The notes: generated by a model from the letters alone, not told the origin. Positions 43,891 to 53,645 are shown, counted from the first letter of the stretch. The stretch is 64,000 nt of DNA from Ferroplasma acidiphilum (GCF_002078355.1 NZ_CP015363.1:434001-498000), one strand, 5' to 3'. Made by a program: numbers and translations.

Positions 43891-43904
43891 TACACAACCT
43901 TCAC
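43891..43904 (-). repeat. Right copy of the 14-base inverted repeat
   Basis: TACACAACCTTCAC, the exact reverse complement of the copy at 42813-42826. It closes the 1.1-kb bracket described there. Confidence 0.4.
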
Positions 43905-44062
43905 AGATTTTATTATTTATCCTCAGGCACTTAATATCCATATATGCAATAATAGGTATCGTCGAACCGAGAATTAATGACTATATAGTTGTTTTAAAGT
44001 ATAACGACTATGGCTTTAGATATTAATCAAAAACTCTGTATTGTATATGAGAACAGATTAAA

Positions 44063-44266
44063 ATGAATAATTATTTTTATATCACCTTACTCTTTGCTTA
44101 TTACAATACTACGCTTTCGAACTCAGAGCTATTAGCCAAACTACCTAATCTAAAAGTGTCCGGATTAGAGGCAAGTCTAAAGAGAGAACAAAATCATTTT
44201 TGAAGGCCACGGAGGTATGAAGTTATTTATAAGGATAACAGAGAAGGCATAATAACATGGATGTGA
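44063..44266 (+). pseudogene. Stop-interrupted reading frame
   Basis: A frame starting at ATG 44063 runs 46 codons (middle part: NSELLAKLPNLKVSGLEASL) to a TGA at 44201, then stays open in the same frame for 20 more codons (RPRRYEVIYKDNREGIITWM). The first part is like a helical, winged-helix-type segment. It looks like an old gene broken by a stop codon. Function unknown. Confidence 0.35.
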
Positions 44267-44379
44267 AAATTGGATTGACTTTTATTTTCAAATATTCAAT
44301 AATTTCTATATATCTAAAACATTTTAAAGGCATCTATAAAAGGTGTTATATGAGTTCATTTTACTTACAATTAATGGAA

Positions 44380-44451
44380 TGGGCCCGACCGGATTCGGAC
44401 CGGTGACCTTCTCCGTGTCAGGGAGACATCATACCACTAGACTACGAGCCC
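44380..44451 (-). tRNA. tRNA-Val (GAC anticodon)
   Basis: On the minus strand a 72-base cloverleaf is seen. The acceptor stem GGGCTCG/CGGGCCC closes with one G-T pair. The anticodon arm TCTCC-CTGACAC-GGAGA carries anticodon GAC (Val). The T arm is ACCGG-TCCGAAT-CCGGT and the discriminator is A (44380). No intron and no encoded CCA are seen. Confidence 0.93.
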
Positions 44452-44646
44452 TCTAAGGTTGATTTGAAGATAATATATAATTTTTACCTAATAGAGATTT
44501 ACTATTATATCCTGAATTGCGTTTCTATATAAACACTACCATAGAAAAAAAGAATTAAAGAAAAAAGCTCACAGAAATTAAAAATATTACATATTTTCAA
44601 ATAAATAGACAACAATACTCATATAGATAGGATTAATACTAAATAA

Positions 44647-45702
44647 ATGGTAGTTAGAGATTATTCGCTTTACATTAAAAGCCTCATGCATGAAAATAAC
44701 AGAAAAAATGATGTTGATAAACCAGTTTCCATCTGGAAAGAACTGGATCGCCTGAGAGGTAGCCCGGAGAAAACAATGGTATGTATTTTCAGGACAACAG
44801 GATGTGCGTGGTATAAATTTACGGCATGTTCCATGTGTGGCTATTTTAATGACACCTCCCCTGAAATAGTGGATGAAAATCTTATGAGGCAGGTAGATAC
44901 ATTATATGATTCGCTTAACGATACAAAAGTATTGAAAATATTTACTTCCGGAAGTTTTCTCGATCCCAACGAAGTACACCCTGCCGTGAGGGATTACTTT
45001 ATCGATAGGATGAAAGATAAGGTTGATAAATTGCTTGTAGAGTCAAGAACAGAATATATAAAACCTGAAACATTGCAACCATTTAAAAAGGCAAAGATTG
45101 ACCTGAGAATAGCCATAGGGCTAGAAAGTGCAGATGACTATATTATGAAATATTCAGTTAATAAGGGAAGTACATTGAAAAAATTTATTGATGCTGCAAA
45201 AATTCTGCAACAGGAAAAAATAGAATTACGTACGTATTTATTGTTTAAACCTCCATTCATATCAGAAAAAATGGCTATTGCTGATATAGAAAAATCAGTT
45301 TCTATTGTAGCCCCATACTCGGCAGATATATCAATAAATCCAATGAATATCCAGAAGAATACACTGGTAGAGAAACTATGGAAAAAGGGACTGTACCGCC
45401 CACCCAGGCTATACTCCCTGGCAAAGATTTTGATAGACCTCGGAAGCCAGTACCCTGTCCTGTCATACCCTACAGGCGGGAATAAGGAGAGAGGAGTGCA
45501 TAACGATAAATACGACGGCAAATTGCTTGACCTTATAATGCAATCTTCCCTTGACCATGATTTTGGTGAATTAAGTGATTATTATAATTCACTGGATCTG
45601 GAAGACTATAGATATGATCTGGATCTGGAAGATAAAATGTTCTTCCAGGGTGATTATATGACGCTTCTAAAACGCTTATCAGGTTCATCTATTACCTATT
45701 AA
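44647..45702 (+). CDS. Archaeosine-synthesis radical SAM protein (RaSEA)
   Basis: A 351-residue radical SAM enzyme. The cluster cysteines are in the wide motif CAWYKFTACSMCGY (C-x7-C-x2-C), the hallmark of the RaSEA/TIGR01210 family. With ArcS it turns the preQ0-lysine base at position 15 of tRNA into archaeosine. GSFLDPNE, ESRTEYI and LESADD are typical for the barrel. ArcS is not in the window. The gene's end overlaps the end of tyrA by 18 bases. Confidence 0.87.
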   Translation: MVVRDYSLYIKSLMHENNRKNDVDKPVSIWKELDRLRGSPEKTMVCIFRTTGCAWYKFTACSMCGYFNDTSPEIVDENLMRQVDTLYDSLNDTKVLKIFTSGSFLDPNEVHPAVRDYFIDRMKDKVDKLLVESRTEYIKPETLQPFKKAKIDLRIAIGLESADDYIMKYSVNKGSTLKKFIDAAKILQQEKIELRTYLLFKPPFISEKMAIADIEKSVSIVAPYSADISINPMNIQKNTLVEKLWKKGLYRPPRLYSLAKILIDLGSQYPVLSYPTGGNKERGVHNDKYDGKLLDLIMQSSLDHDFGELSDYYNSLDLEDYRYDLDLEDKMFFQGDYMTLLKRLSGSSITY

Positions 45703-46323
45703 TTTTTTAAGCTCATCCAGTTTTTTTTCTATATTTATTATTATTTCCATGGCCCTTTCATTGTATTTTATTGTGTCAAGAAAAATTTCGGTATTTTCAT
45801 TATGTTTTATTTTTTCAATCTCGAGAAATTTGATATAGGAACCTGTTACTATATCTGTATTGCTAGCTTCAGATATGTATGAAAGTATATATGGTTTCAC
45901 AAGTAGTTCGCTCATAAGATAATCATGCTCTCGGGCATTCATAGATATTATTCTGTATCCATTGAATAGTTCTTTTACCTTATCCAGTGAATCAGGAGTT
46001 GAAATATCATTAATGAAGATAATTGTCTTATTAGTTTTATAGGATTCTGGCCCGAATAATGGGTGAATACTTATTATATGCCCGGAAAATTCCTCCATGT
46101 TATACTTCATGGATGTTAAATCAACAAACCCTCTATATTCAGGAAAACTGCGGATAATATTCACTGTTTCCTCCAATGGAACTGCTAGAAGTGCAAAATC
46201 AGCTTTTGTAAGTTCAGATTGAAGTTGATCTTCATTTTCAAGGTCTATGGATGATGACCCGGGAAAAATTTTCATCAATGTTCTTCCTAAACGCCCCTCT
46301 GATCCTACTATTAATAAATGCAT
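45685..46323 (-). CDS. tyrA: Prephenate dehydrogenase
   Basis: A 212-residue TyrA-type enzyme, shorter than usual (about 280). The NAD loop is VGSEGRLGRTL and the signature IHPLFGPES is present. The C-terminal dimerisation helices (about 150-212) are reduced. It converts prephenate to 4-hydroxyphenylpyruvate on the way to tyrosine. ATG 46323 is right at the first strand (MHLLIVGSEG), 1 base after the stop of the chorismate-mutase gene, so the two are one operon. Confidence 0.83.
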   Translation of the reverse strand: MHLLIVGSEGRLGRTLMKIFPGSSSIDLENEDQLQSELTKADFALLAVPLEETVNIIRSFPEYRGFVDLTSMKYNMEEFSGHIISIHPLFGPESYKTNKTIIFINDISTPDSLDKVKELFNGYRIISMNAREHDYLMSELLVKPYILSYISEASNTDIVTGSYIKFLEIEKIKHNENTEIFLDTIKYNERAMEIIINIEKKLDELKKLIGNR

Positions 46324-46324
46324 A

Positions 46325-46879
46325 TTACTGTATTTCCACGGTATATATATTTGCTTTACTGGCAAGGAAATTTTCAGATATAAGCATGGAACCATCTTTT
46401 ATTATTATCTCCTGATTTTCTCTTCCATCCATATATATAACAAGATCAGGCTTTTCAATAGCATTTGCTATATGGTGCCCGGCACTGATAAGAATTTTGC
46501 TAATTTCATGGTAATCGCATAGCACCACAGTGCCCGGATTAAGGATTCTGGAAAGGAGAAATATGAGATTATCCCTCTCACTTCTGTATTCTATATATTT
46601 TACTCCATTAAGAATTCTGGAATACTTTACACTATCAGCAGAGTTTCTATTTAAAACTTCATAATTTATTGAAAACTCGAAAAGCAAATTCAACACAAAT
46701 TCAGTGAAATGATCGTATGAAAGGGATTTTAATATCTCTATTTCCCTCTCCCGATTTCTTATTTTCAGACCTCCGGCAACCTTACATTCCCCAATTTTAC
46801 CAGCTATTTCCCTCCTTTCTTCAAGTAGTTTGATAATATCTCTGGAATTATTGTAAAGTTCATTTCTCAGGGTATCCAT
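46325..46879 (-). CDS. aroQ: Chorismate mutase with C-terminal extension
   Basis: A 184-residue protein. Residues 1-80 are an AroQ-type helical chorismate mutase (LRNELYNNSRDIIKLLEERREIAGKIGECK, with the catalytic Arg and Lys in place). About 100 further residues, with a Rossmann-like pattern (VLCDYHEISKILISAG; PDLVIYMDG), are unassigned. It makes prephenate for TyrA, which follows directly. ATG 46879 is preferred over GTG 46900. A GGTGAT core lies about 15 bases upstream, rather far, so the message may be leaderless. Confidence 0.75.
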   Translation of the reverse strand: MDTLRNELYNNSRDIIKLLEERREIAGKIGECKVAGGLKIRNREREIEILKSLSYDHFTEFVLNLLFEFSINYEVLNRNSADSVKYSRILNGVKYIEYRSERDNLIFLLSRILNPGTVVLCDYHEISKILISAGHHIANAIEKPDLVIYMDGRENQEIIIKDGSMLISENFLASKANIYTVEIQ

Positions 46880-46892
46880 ATTATTAATAAAT

Positions 46893-46922
46893 TCTATCAC
46901 CTATGATAGAGTATATCTATCA
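46893..46922. promoter_or_regulatory. Three TCTATCA half-sites, candidate operator of aroQ-tyrA
   Basis: TGATAGA (46904-46910) and TCTATCA (46916-46922) form a perfect inverted repeat with a 5-base spacer. A third half-site TCTATCA is at 46893-46899. They lie 14 to 43 bases upstream of the aroQ ATG, over the place where the TATA box and transcription start would be, so a bound protein would probably repress. Confidence 0.5.
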
Positions 46923-47032
46923 CATATAAAAATTTTCCAATTTTAACAACAATGCATTACCATTAAACTGCTAATTCCACACAGAAAATTTAGAGGGCAA
47001 ACTTTAAATTAAACAAATTTATAAGAGAAATA

Positions 47033-48001
47033 TTGAAATTAAAAGATTTAGGGGAGAGAAAAATAATACAAACCCTTGAAGATGGCTCTAAAAATCTTGA
47101 CAACAGGGACGATTGTGCAATTATAGGCTTTGGCAATTATTATGCTTTGTTATCAACGGATCTTATAACAAGGGAAACCCATTTGCCAGAAGGCGCAGAA
47201 CCTTTTCTCGCCGGAAAATTTTTTGCGGCAATTAACCTGAGCGACATTGCAGCTATGGCCGGAATACCATCAGGTTTCCTTATCTCTTTATCTGTATCTC
47301 CTGAATATGATATTTCCTATCTGGAGGAATTTTACAGGGGAGTGAGGCACGAGCTGGACAAGTTTAATGTGTCTATCATTGGTGGCGATACAAAAGAAGG
47401 TTCTGATTTTACAGCAGCCGGTACTATAATAGGGAAACAGGTGCCGGAACTTATAAGAAGGCGATCAGAAATTAAACCCGGGCAATTTCTGATGGTAACA
47501 AATTCTTTAGGGTCATCGGCCGCCGGATATATTTATTACATGTATGGAATAAACCGTGAACTGGGAATCAGAAAGATGCTTGATGTTGAGCCAAGGATTA
47601 ATGAAGCAATAAAAATTAGTGCCTCCGGGGCAAAATTTATGATGGACTTATCAGACGGGGTTTACGCTTCTATACATCAAATTTCAACTGACTTTGGCGT
47701 TGGCTTTAAACTATACGGTGATAAAATACCATTTGACAGGGATGTTGAAAAGGCTGCATCCATCTCCAATTTTTCAGTCAGCGACATAGCATTGTCATTT
47801 GGCGGAGATTATGAACTGATGTTTACAGTTGAAAAAAATTCCCTTGAAGAATTTATGGCAGCCATGTCACATGAAAATATAGAAGTCCATTGCATAGGCG
47901 AAACATATAACGGCGATAATGTAATCTATGATGGCAGGGCATGGGTTCCAGTAATAAATAAGGGATACGAACATTTCAACAGTATGCCACTTAATAAATA
48001 A
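47033..48001 (+). CDS. thiL: Thiamine-monophosphate kinase
   Basis: A 322-residue ThiL that phosphorylates thiamine monophosphate to the diphosphate coenzyme. Motifs are DDCAIIGFG at the start, STDLITRETHL, AINLSDIAAMAG, GGDTKEG and DLSDGVYASI. Start codon is TTG at 47033 (LKDLGERKII follows, the normal N-terminus); no ATG is in place. TATA-like TTTATAAG is about 15-20 bases upstream. It lies between aroQ-tyrA (divergent) and grpE. Confidence 0.88.
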   Translation: MKLKDLGERKIIQTLEDGSKNLDNRDDCAIIGFGNYYALLSTDLITRETHLPEGAEPFLAGKFFAAINLSDIAAMAGIPSGFLISLSVSPEYDISYLEEFYRGVRHELDKFNVSIIGGDTKEGSDFTAAGTIIGKQVPELIRRRSEIKPGQFLMVTNSLGSSAAGYIYYMYGINRELGIRKMLDVEPRINEAIKISASGAKFMMDLSDGVYASIHQISTDFGVGFKLYGDKIPFDRDVEKAASISNFSVSDIALSFGGDYELMFTVEKNSLEEFMAAMSHENIEVHCIGETYNGDNVIYDGRAWVPVINKGYEHFNSMPLNK

Positions 48002-48029
48002 TGCCAAAAGGGTAAAACTTATATAGAAA

Positions 48030-48040
48030 ATATTTATATA
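48030..48040 (+). promoter_or_regulatory. TATA box of the grpE-dnaK-dnaJ operon
   Basis: ATATTTATATA is about 23 bases before the grpE ATG, so the message probably starts at or near the start codon. A second TATA-like ACTTATATAG (48017-48026) lies a little upstream. Confidence 0.5.
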
Positions 48041-48057
48041 GAAGAACAAATATACTT

Positions 48058-48573
48058 ATGATGAACCATAAAGAATATAATAGGCCCCTTGAATTCGATA
48101 TAGAGCAGGTAAGGAAGAGAAATAAAATGAAAGACAGGGAAGAGATGAAGAAATATAAACAGTTATACACAGATACGATGTCTGATCTCAATGACTACAA
48201 GAGCCTCTATGTGCGCCAGCGTTCAGAGATGGAAAACTATTCAAAATACAAAGAAAGGGAAATAGAAAACATCAGAAAAAATGCTAGCAGTGATCTCATT
48301 AAGGAACTCCTGCCTGTTCTTGATACACTCGATGCCGGTATAGCCCACGACCCAAAACTGGAGCCGGTAAGGTCCCAGCTGTTAAAAGTACTTCAATCAC
48401 ATGGATTGCAGGTACTTGAGGTTAAAGGGACAAAATACGATCCGAATCTGGAAGAGGCTGTGGGTGTCCTGGACCAGGGGGAGGATGGAACCGTTCTTGA
48501 AGAGGTTCAGAAAGGTTATACACTTAATGGCGATGTTCTAAGAACATCAAAAGTAATAGTTTCAAAAAGGTGA
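48058..48573 (+). CDS. grpE: GrpE nucleotide-exchange factor
   Basis: A 171-residue GrpE. A long N-terminal coiled coil (about 10-85, Glu/Lys-rich) leads to the beta-domain with LLPVLDTLDAGI, GLQVLEVKGTKYDPNLEEAVG and VLRTSKVIVSK. It releases ADP from DnaK. Two adjacent ATG codons open it (48058, 48061). The dnaK start is 7 bases downstream. Confidence 0.92.
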   Translation: MMNHKEYNRPLEFDIEQVRKRNKMKDREEMKKYKQLYTDTMSDLNDYKSLYVRQRSEMENYSKYKEREIENIRKNASSDLIKELLPVLDTLDAGIAHDPKLEPVRSQLLKVLQSHGLQVLEVKGTKYDPNLEEAVGVLDQGEDGTVLEEVQKGYTLNGDVLRTSKVIVSKR

Positions 48574-48579
48574 AATAAA

Positions 48580-50466
48580 ATGAGTAAAATAATAGGTATA
48601 GATCTAGGTACAAGCAATTCGGCAGCGGCTGTTGTTATTTCTGGAAAGCCAGAAACCATTCCAGCAGCAGAGGGCGTATCACTGGGCGGAAAATCTTTTC
48701 CAAGCTATGTGGCGTTCACAAAAGACGGACAACTACTGGTAGGCGAGCCTGCAAGGAGACAGGCTCTCCTTAACCCCGAGGGAACAATATACGGTGCCAA
48801 AAGGAAAATGGGAACAGATTTCAAATATAAAATATTCGGAAAAGAATATACGCCGCAGCAGATTTCAGCATTTATATTGCAGAAGATAAAAAAAGATGCA
48901 GAGGCATTTCTCGGTGAACCGGTAAACGATGCTGTTATCACTGTACCGGCATATTTCAACGATAACCAGAGACAGGCAACAAAGGATGCCGGGGCTATAG
49001 CCGGGCTTAATGTAAAAAGGATTATAAATGAGCCTACCGCTGCGTGCATGGCTTATGGAATTGATAAGCTCAACGAAACTTTAAAAATACTTATTTACGA
49101 TTTTGGCGGAGGCACACTTGATGTTACAGTGATGGATTTCGGCCAGGGAGTTTTTGAAGTTATGTCAACATCCGGTGATACAAAACTGGGTGGCAGTGAT
49201 ATGGATGAAGCTATAGTTAACTTCCTTGCTGATGATTTCAAATCCAAGGAAGGAATAGATCTCAGGAAAGACAAATCTGCATATATCAGGTTAAGGGATG
49301 CAGCCGAGAAAGCAAAAATAGAGCTGTCTACAGTTCTGGAATCAGATATAAACCTTCCATATATAACAGCCACTCAGGACGGCCCGAAGCACCTGGAATT
49401 TAAACTTACCAGGGCAAAGCTGGAGGAACTTATTGCGCCAATAGTCGGAAAGTCTGCAGCATCTCTGGACAAAGCACTTGAAGGAGCCAAGCTTTCAAAG
49501 GGTGATATAAACAAGATTATACTCATTGGCGGACCTACAAGGATGCCATATGTCAAAAAATATGTTGAAGATTACTTTGGCAAAAAATCCGAAGGCGGTG
49601 TTGACCCGATGCAGGCAGTTGCAACAGGTGCTGCAATTCAGGGAGGAGTGCTGATGGGAGATATAAAAGATATTGTACTTCTGGATGTAACTCCTTTGAC
49701 ACTTGGCATAGAAACTGTTGGTGGAGTTATGACTCCGTTGATAAATGCCAATGCTACAATACCAACAAAGAAAACCCAGGTCTTCTCTACTGCAGCTGAT
49801 ATGCAAACATCTGTCGAGATTCATATAGTCCAGGGTGAAAGGCCACTTGTTAAAGATGATGTTTCTCTAGGAAATTTCGTACTCACAGGAATAGCACCTG
49901 CGCCAAGGGGAGTCCCACAGATTGAAGTTACATTTGATATCGATGCAAATGGCATACTGAACGTTTCCGCAAAAGACAAGGGTACCGGCAAATCCCAGAG
50001 TATTTCTATCAGTGCCTCAAACAAGCTTTCCAAGGATGAAATAGAAAAAATGAAAAAGGAAGCTGAGCAATATGCAGAAGAGGACAAGAAAGAAAAGGAG
50101 ACAATAGAAACACTGAATAACGGTGAATCTCTGGCATATACTGTAGAAAAAACAATAAACGAAGCAGGGGACAAACTTGACAACGAAACAAAGGATAAAA
50201 TAAAGGGCATTATAAAAGACCTGAAGGATGCTGTTGAGAAGAAAGATGTAGATAAAGTAAAGGAGATTACAGAAAACTTAACAAAGGAAATGACTGAAGT
50301 CTACACTAAAATGGCTCAGGCGCAGCAGCCAGATCAGGGCGCCGGGCAACAATCTGAACAACAGTCTGAACAGCAGGGAGAAGAGGGATCCTCGCAGGAA
50401 CAGAATAATAACGAACAGCAATCAGATGACAGTACTGTTAATACCGACTATAAAGAAAACCAATGA
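48580..50466 (+). CDS. dnaK: DnaK (Hsp70) chaperone
   Basis: A 628-residue Hsp70. ATPase motifs include [47 protein letters not shown] and GGPTRMP. The peptide-binding domain starts near [10 protein letters not shown]. The C-terminal tail is rich in Gln, Glu and Asn. The gap in front of GTSNS and the sequence as a whole are bacterial in style; archaeal dnaK genes are thought to come from bacteria by transfer. AGGTGA is placed before the start. Confidence 0.96.
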   Translation: MSKIIGIDLGTSNSAAAVVISGKPETIPAAEGVSLGGKSFPSYVAFTKDGQLLVGEPARRQALLNPEGTIYGAKRKMGTDFKYKIFGKEYTPQQISAFILQKIKKDAEAFLGEPVNDAVITVPAYFNDNQRQATKDAGAIAGLNVKRIINEPTAACMAYGIDKLNETLKILIYDFGGGTLDVTVMDFGQGVFEVMSTSGDTKLGGSDMDEAIVNFLADDFKSKEGIDLRKDKSAYIRLRDAAEKAKIELSTVLESDINLPYITATQDGPKHLEFKLTRAKLEELIAPIVGKSAASLDKALEGAKLSKGDINKIILIGGPTRMPYVKKYVEDYFGKKSEGGVDPMQAVATGAAIQGGVLMGDIKDIVLLDVTPLTLGIETVGGVMTPLINANATIPTKKTQVFSTAADMQTSVEIHIVQGERPLVKDDVSLGNFVLTGIAPAPRGVPQIEVTFDIDANGILNVSAKDKGTGKSQSISISASNKLSKDEIEKMKKEAEQYAEEDKKEKETIETLNNGESLAYTVEKTINEAGDKLDNETKDKIKGIIKDLKDAVEKKDVDKVKEITENLTKEMTEVYTKMAQAQQPDQGAGQQSEQQSEQQGEEGSSQEQNNNEQQSDDSTVNTDYKENQ

Positions 50467-50472
50467 GTTAAA

Positions 50473-51576
50473 ATGTCAGGAGATTATTATCAGATACTGG
50501 GAGTAGATAAAACCGCTTCTCAGGAAGAGATACGTTCAAAGTTCAGAGAACTTGCTAAGAAATACCACCCCGATGTAAATTCAGGCAGTAAGGAGGCTGA
50601 ACAGAAATTCAAGGAAATCGCAGAAGCGTATGAAGTGCTTTCAGATCCCCAGAAAAGGCAACAATATGATGCTACCGGCTCTACAACATTTGGAGATGCA
50701 GGAGCTGGCGGTGGCGCAGGCTTTAACTGGGATAATTTCTCACATTTTGACGATATTAATGATATATTTAATACCATATTCGGCGGCGGATTTGGAAGAG
50801 GAAATTTCAATGGTTCCTATGGCAGTAGTAGCCCCCAGCCGGACCTCGATATTTATGTAAAACTTAACGTCACTATGGAGGATGCATATTACGGTGCATC
50901 AAAACCTATTAAGTTCAAAAGAAATGCCATGTGTGAAGTATGCAATGGTACAGGAGCGGAAGGTGGAGTACTGGTTACATGCCCCACCTGCCATGGTACC
51001 GGCCAGGAAAGAATAAGCAGGGGGCAGGGTTTCTTTAACTTTGTCCAGGTAATAGTATGCCGTACCTGTATGGGAAAAGGAAAAATACCGAAAACCCCCT
51101 GCAAAGCATGTGCTGGAAAAGGATACATACCAAAAATGGAGAACATTTCTATAACAATACCAAAGGGCGTTGATACCAACACAAGGCTCAGGACACAGAA
51201 ACTGGGCAACTCTTTTGGTGGTGTGACCGGTGACCTATACGCTGTCGTTTATGTCCAGCCGAACCCGAATATAAAACGTACCGGCGATAATCTCTACGTT
51301 AAAGAAGCCATAGATTTCCCTACAGCTGCTCTGGGCGGGTCTGTTGAAATTCCCCTTTTCAAAGAGAAATTTACTTTAAATATTCCTGCTGGAAGCCAGC
51401 CAGAGGATGTATTGAGGATTAAAGGTGCTGGAATGCCTAAATTAACCTCACGTGGGAGTGGAGACCTCCTTGTTGTGCTAAAACTTCAGGTTCCGAAGCA
51501 CCTTACATCCAGGGAAAAGGAACTAATAGAGGAGCTCAAGGGCGAACCTGTTAAGAAATCCTGGTTCCACATATGA
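50473..51576 (+). CDS. dnaJ: DnaJ (Hsp40) co-chaperone
   Basis: A 367-residue type I Hsp40. The J domain (residues 1-70) has the HPD motif in YHPDVNSG. A Gly/Phe-rich segment (about 75-115) is followed by the zinc domain with four CxxCxGxG repeats ([32 protein letters not shown]). The C-terminal substrate domains end at WFHI. It follows dnaK by 6 bases and completes the operon. Confidence 0.96.
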   Translation: MSGDYYQILGVDKTASQEEIRSKFRELAKKYHPDVNSGSKEAEQKFKEIAEAYEVLSDPQKRQQYDATGSTTFGDAGAGGGAGFNWDNFSHFDDINDIFNTIFGGGFGRGNFNGSYGSSSPQPDLDIYVKLNVTMEDAYYGASKPIKFKRNAMCEVCNGTGAEGGVLVTCPTCHGTGQERISRGQGFFNFVQVIVCRTCMGKGKIPKTPCKACAGKGYIPKMENISITIPKGVDTNTRLRTQKLGNSFGGVTGDLYAVVYVQPNPNIKRTGDNLYVKEAIDFPTAALGGSVEIPLFKEKFTLNIPAGSQPEDVLRIKGAGMPKLTSRGSGDLLVVLKLQVPKHLTSREKELIEELKGEPVKKSWFHI

Positions 51577-51803
51577 TATTATTATAAATTACAACAGAAA
51601 ATTGTTATCTTTTCATTTTTATATTGAATAGCGAATTAACGTTCTTTATTTTTATATAATATAATTCCGGCTTATCCTAAATGCGGGAAAATAGAAAAGA
51701 TGATCCATAACATAAAAAAACTAAAAGTTTCAGACTAAAAATGAAGTTAAGCAAATGAGAAAGTTTAATTTAAATTCCAGTAAAATATATTTTATAAAAA
51801 AAT

Positions 51804-52727
51804 TTATGGAGAGTTAAGGTACTCTCTCCATGTTGTTCCTTCCATCATCGGGTTTAAAAGCCTTATATAGGGCCCTCTTATCAATGTGTCAAGAACCTTG
51901 TCGTGGATCTCTCTTGCTGGATGTGCAAACAGAACCCTTCCAATTCCAAACATTGCGTCGTTCGGGGAGGCCCATTCCATATGAACTTTGTACTCAGGTG
52001 GTGTAGGCCTTGCCTCTTCTGGTTTGAATGAACCCTCCTGCTGTGTTGGTACTTCACCACCGGATTCCAGTGTTTCATGAATTCCCTTTGACTTCAGCTG
52101 GAATGACCCTACTGCTGAGACACCAACTTCTTTTAAAATCATGTATCCCAGAAATCCCGGCGCCTTTTCAAAGTCTTTCATTACTTCAACTATTGTTGAT
52201 TCGAATTCCTTTTCCTTATCCTTCTTTACAGTGTGCTCGGACAGTGCTATTGTTCTCTGGCCGTATGGCATGGATATAGGCGGAACTCCTGCTGGGTCTC
52301 CCGCAGCGAATTTTTTCCCGAACATGGTTGTGAAATCAGCCATTTCCGTGTTTAATGGCATGCTGGCATCTACAATTTCATATAATGGTTCCCATGGTCC
52401 ATAAACTACCTGTGAAAGGCAGGATGAGCATAATCTGAATATTGAAGAGAAGTTTTCCCTGTGCATATCTTCGTGGTCTTTAATGCTTTTCCACATTGTA
52501 TACTGATATACATTCATGGTATCCATTTTTGTCATATCCATGGAGCCACCTCCCCATCTTGTCCCCATCGGTATTATCCCGAATTGCACATGATTCTGGA
52601 ATCCAACAAATCCCGGGTGCCTGGCTGTTACCTGGCATACTTTCGGGCCAACTTGCTGGAACATCTGCATGGTCGTGTCGTTATTCAACATCTCCACTTC
52701 GTTTATTGCTACGTAAGGTTTAGGCAT
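51804..52727 (-). CDS. sor: Sulfur oxygenase/reductase
   Basis: A 307-residue SOR, the cytoplasmic iron enzyme that disproportionates elemental sulfur with O2 to sulfite, thiosulfate and sulfide. The N-terminus [10 protein letters not shown] and [17 protein letters not shown] match the family. Iron ligands are visible as His85 and His89 (DHEDMHRE) and Glu113 (GPWEPLYE). The three conserved cysteines are Cys31, Cys100 and Cys103 (LCSSC). All lie at the family positions shifted by at most one residue. No other sulfur gene is adjacent; a single-gene unit. Confidence 0.95.
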   Translation of the reverse strand: MPKPYVAINEVEMLNNDTTMQMFQQVGPKVCQVTARHPGFVGFQNHVQFGIIPMGTRWGGGSMDMTKMDTMNVYQYTMWKSIKDHEDMHRENFSSIFRLCSSCLSQVVYGPWEPLYEIVDASMPLNTEMADFTTMFGKKFAAGDPAGVPPISMPYGQRTIALSEHTVKKDKEKEFESTIVEVMKDFEKAPGFLGYMILKEVGVSAVGSFQLKSKGIHETLESGGEVPTQQEGSFKPEEARPTPPEYKVHMEWASPNDAMFGIGRVLFAHPAREIHDKVLDTLIRGPYIRLLNPMMEGTTWREYLNSP

Positions 52728-52732
52728 TTTTT

Positions 52733-52766
52733 ATCACCATATTATAGATGAATAAGTCATATATAA
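52733..52766 (-). promoter_or_regulatory. Promoter and ribosome-binding site of sor
   Basis: On the minus strand TTATATAT (52759-52766) is TATA-like, and GGTGAT (52733-52738) is a good archaeal ribosome-binding core 5 bases before the ATG at 52727. The gene thus appears to use a short leader rather than a leaderless message. Confidence 0.5.
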
Positions 52767-53192
52767 GGTTTATTAATCATAAATGTGAATTTCATGAAAT
52801 ATTTATGGTATTTATTGATATATATTTGTTTTGTACCTATATTCGTAATAATATGACTTAAAACAGCTTAATCTGTCAAAATAAATTCATAAATTTTATT
52901 TTCTTTCAAAAATAATTTTTAAAGAATTTGTTTGTAAGAGTTCAGTAGGCAGGTATCTTTATGCAGCAATAATATCAATGGAAAAAGGGTTGTATAATGA
53001 TCATATTATAATTATGCCACAATCTGGCACCTGAAAAAGATTCTGATGAGGATGGTAAAGAACTTATCCTGTATAATAAAAATGAAGGTAAATATCGCTA
53101 TAGAATAGGGCAAGTGAGATGCTTAACAGGACATCGCAAATTTTAATCAGTCGGCTGTACCTGGAGAACATCATAGTTAGAAACAATTTATA
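52767..53192. other. Intergenic region between sor and the Lrp gene
   Basis: No intact gene. A frame open from 53012 to 53146 (+ strand; part: DSDEDGKELILYNKNEGKYR) has a protein-like make-up but no start codon at its beginning and no recognised domain; it could be a gene fragment. Confidence 0.4.
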
Positions 53193-53645
53193 TTAAAAAA
53201 TGTTGGCGATATCATGATATTTATATATATTTAAAACCGTATGTGTGTCCGACCTTTCTATTTCTGTAATTTTTTCCAGTTCATTTAATATAATTACGTA
53301 ATCATCTTTTGTTTTAGTAGCACATAGAATGTAAAAATCAATGTCTCCGAGCAGGAACAGAACATCAATTACCCCTTTGATCTTCATTATCTTTTCAGCA
53401 ACTATATCATGGTATTCTATTCCATATTTGGCCCTCACAAAGGTAGCGGTTACGAAGTTATACCCTAATTTACCGAAGTCTATTTCTGCTTTGAATCCCT
53501 TTATTACATTATTTTCCTGCATTTCTTTTATTCTCCTGCTGATCGCCGATGCAGAGTATATTCCTATAGCCTTCCCTATCTCTTTTAATGGCTTTCTAGA
53601 ATCTCTGGAAATCTCTTTTAAAATTCTTAAGTCAAAACTATCCAT
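53193..53645 (-). CDS. Lrp/AsnC-family transcriptional regulator
   Basis: A 150-residue regulator. The N-terminal helix-turn-helix (about 1-50) has DLRILKEISRDSRKPLKEIG and SASAISRRIKEMQ. The C-terminal AsnC ligand domain (about 60-145) has the usual GVIDVLFLLGDIDFYIL. ATG 53645 is chosen because MDSFDLRIL is the family start. It is divergent from the aminotransferase-permease genes and probably controls them; a palindrome lies between. Confidence 0.9.
   Translation of the reverse strand: MDSFDLRILKEISRDSRKPLKEIGKAIGIYSASAISRRIKEMQENNVIKGFKAEIDFGKLGYNFVTATFVRAKYGIEYHDIVAEKIMKIKGVIDVLFLLGDIDFYILCATKTKDDYVIILNELEKITEIERSDTHTVLNIYKYHDIANIF

Larger units (their letters stand above)
43208..44379. 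other. Decayed intergenic island next to tRNA-Val
   Basis: Over 1.1 kb with no intact gene of normal size. It holds an 11-base hairpin over a 35-codon open frame (43473-43615), two frame-shifted pieces on the minus strand (43732-43883) and a stop-interrupted frame on the plus strand (44063-44266). The mixture is typical of eroded mobile-element or phage genes. A piece of the tRNA-Val 3' end is not repeated in it as far as I could see. Confidence 0.5.

Noticed and set aside
43208-44451. Attachment-site duplication of the tRNA-Val 3' end
   Set aside because: I looked for a repeat of the tRNA 3' end in the decayed island and found none, so an integrase-type insertion is not supported.
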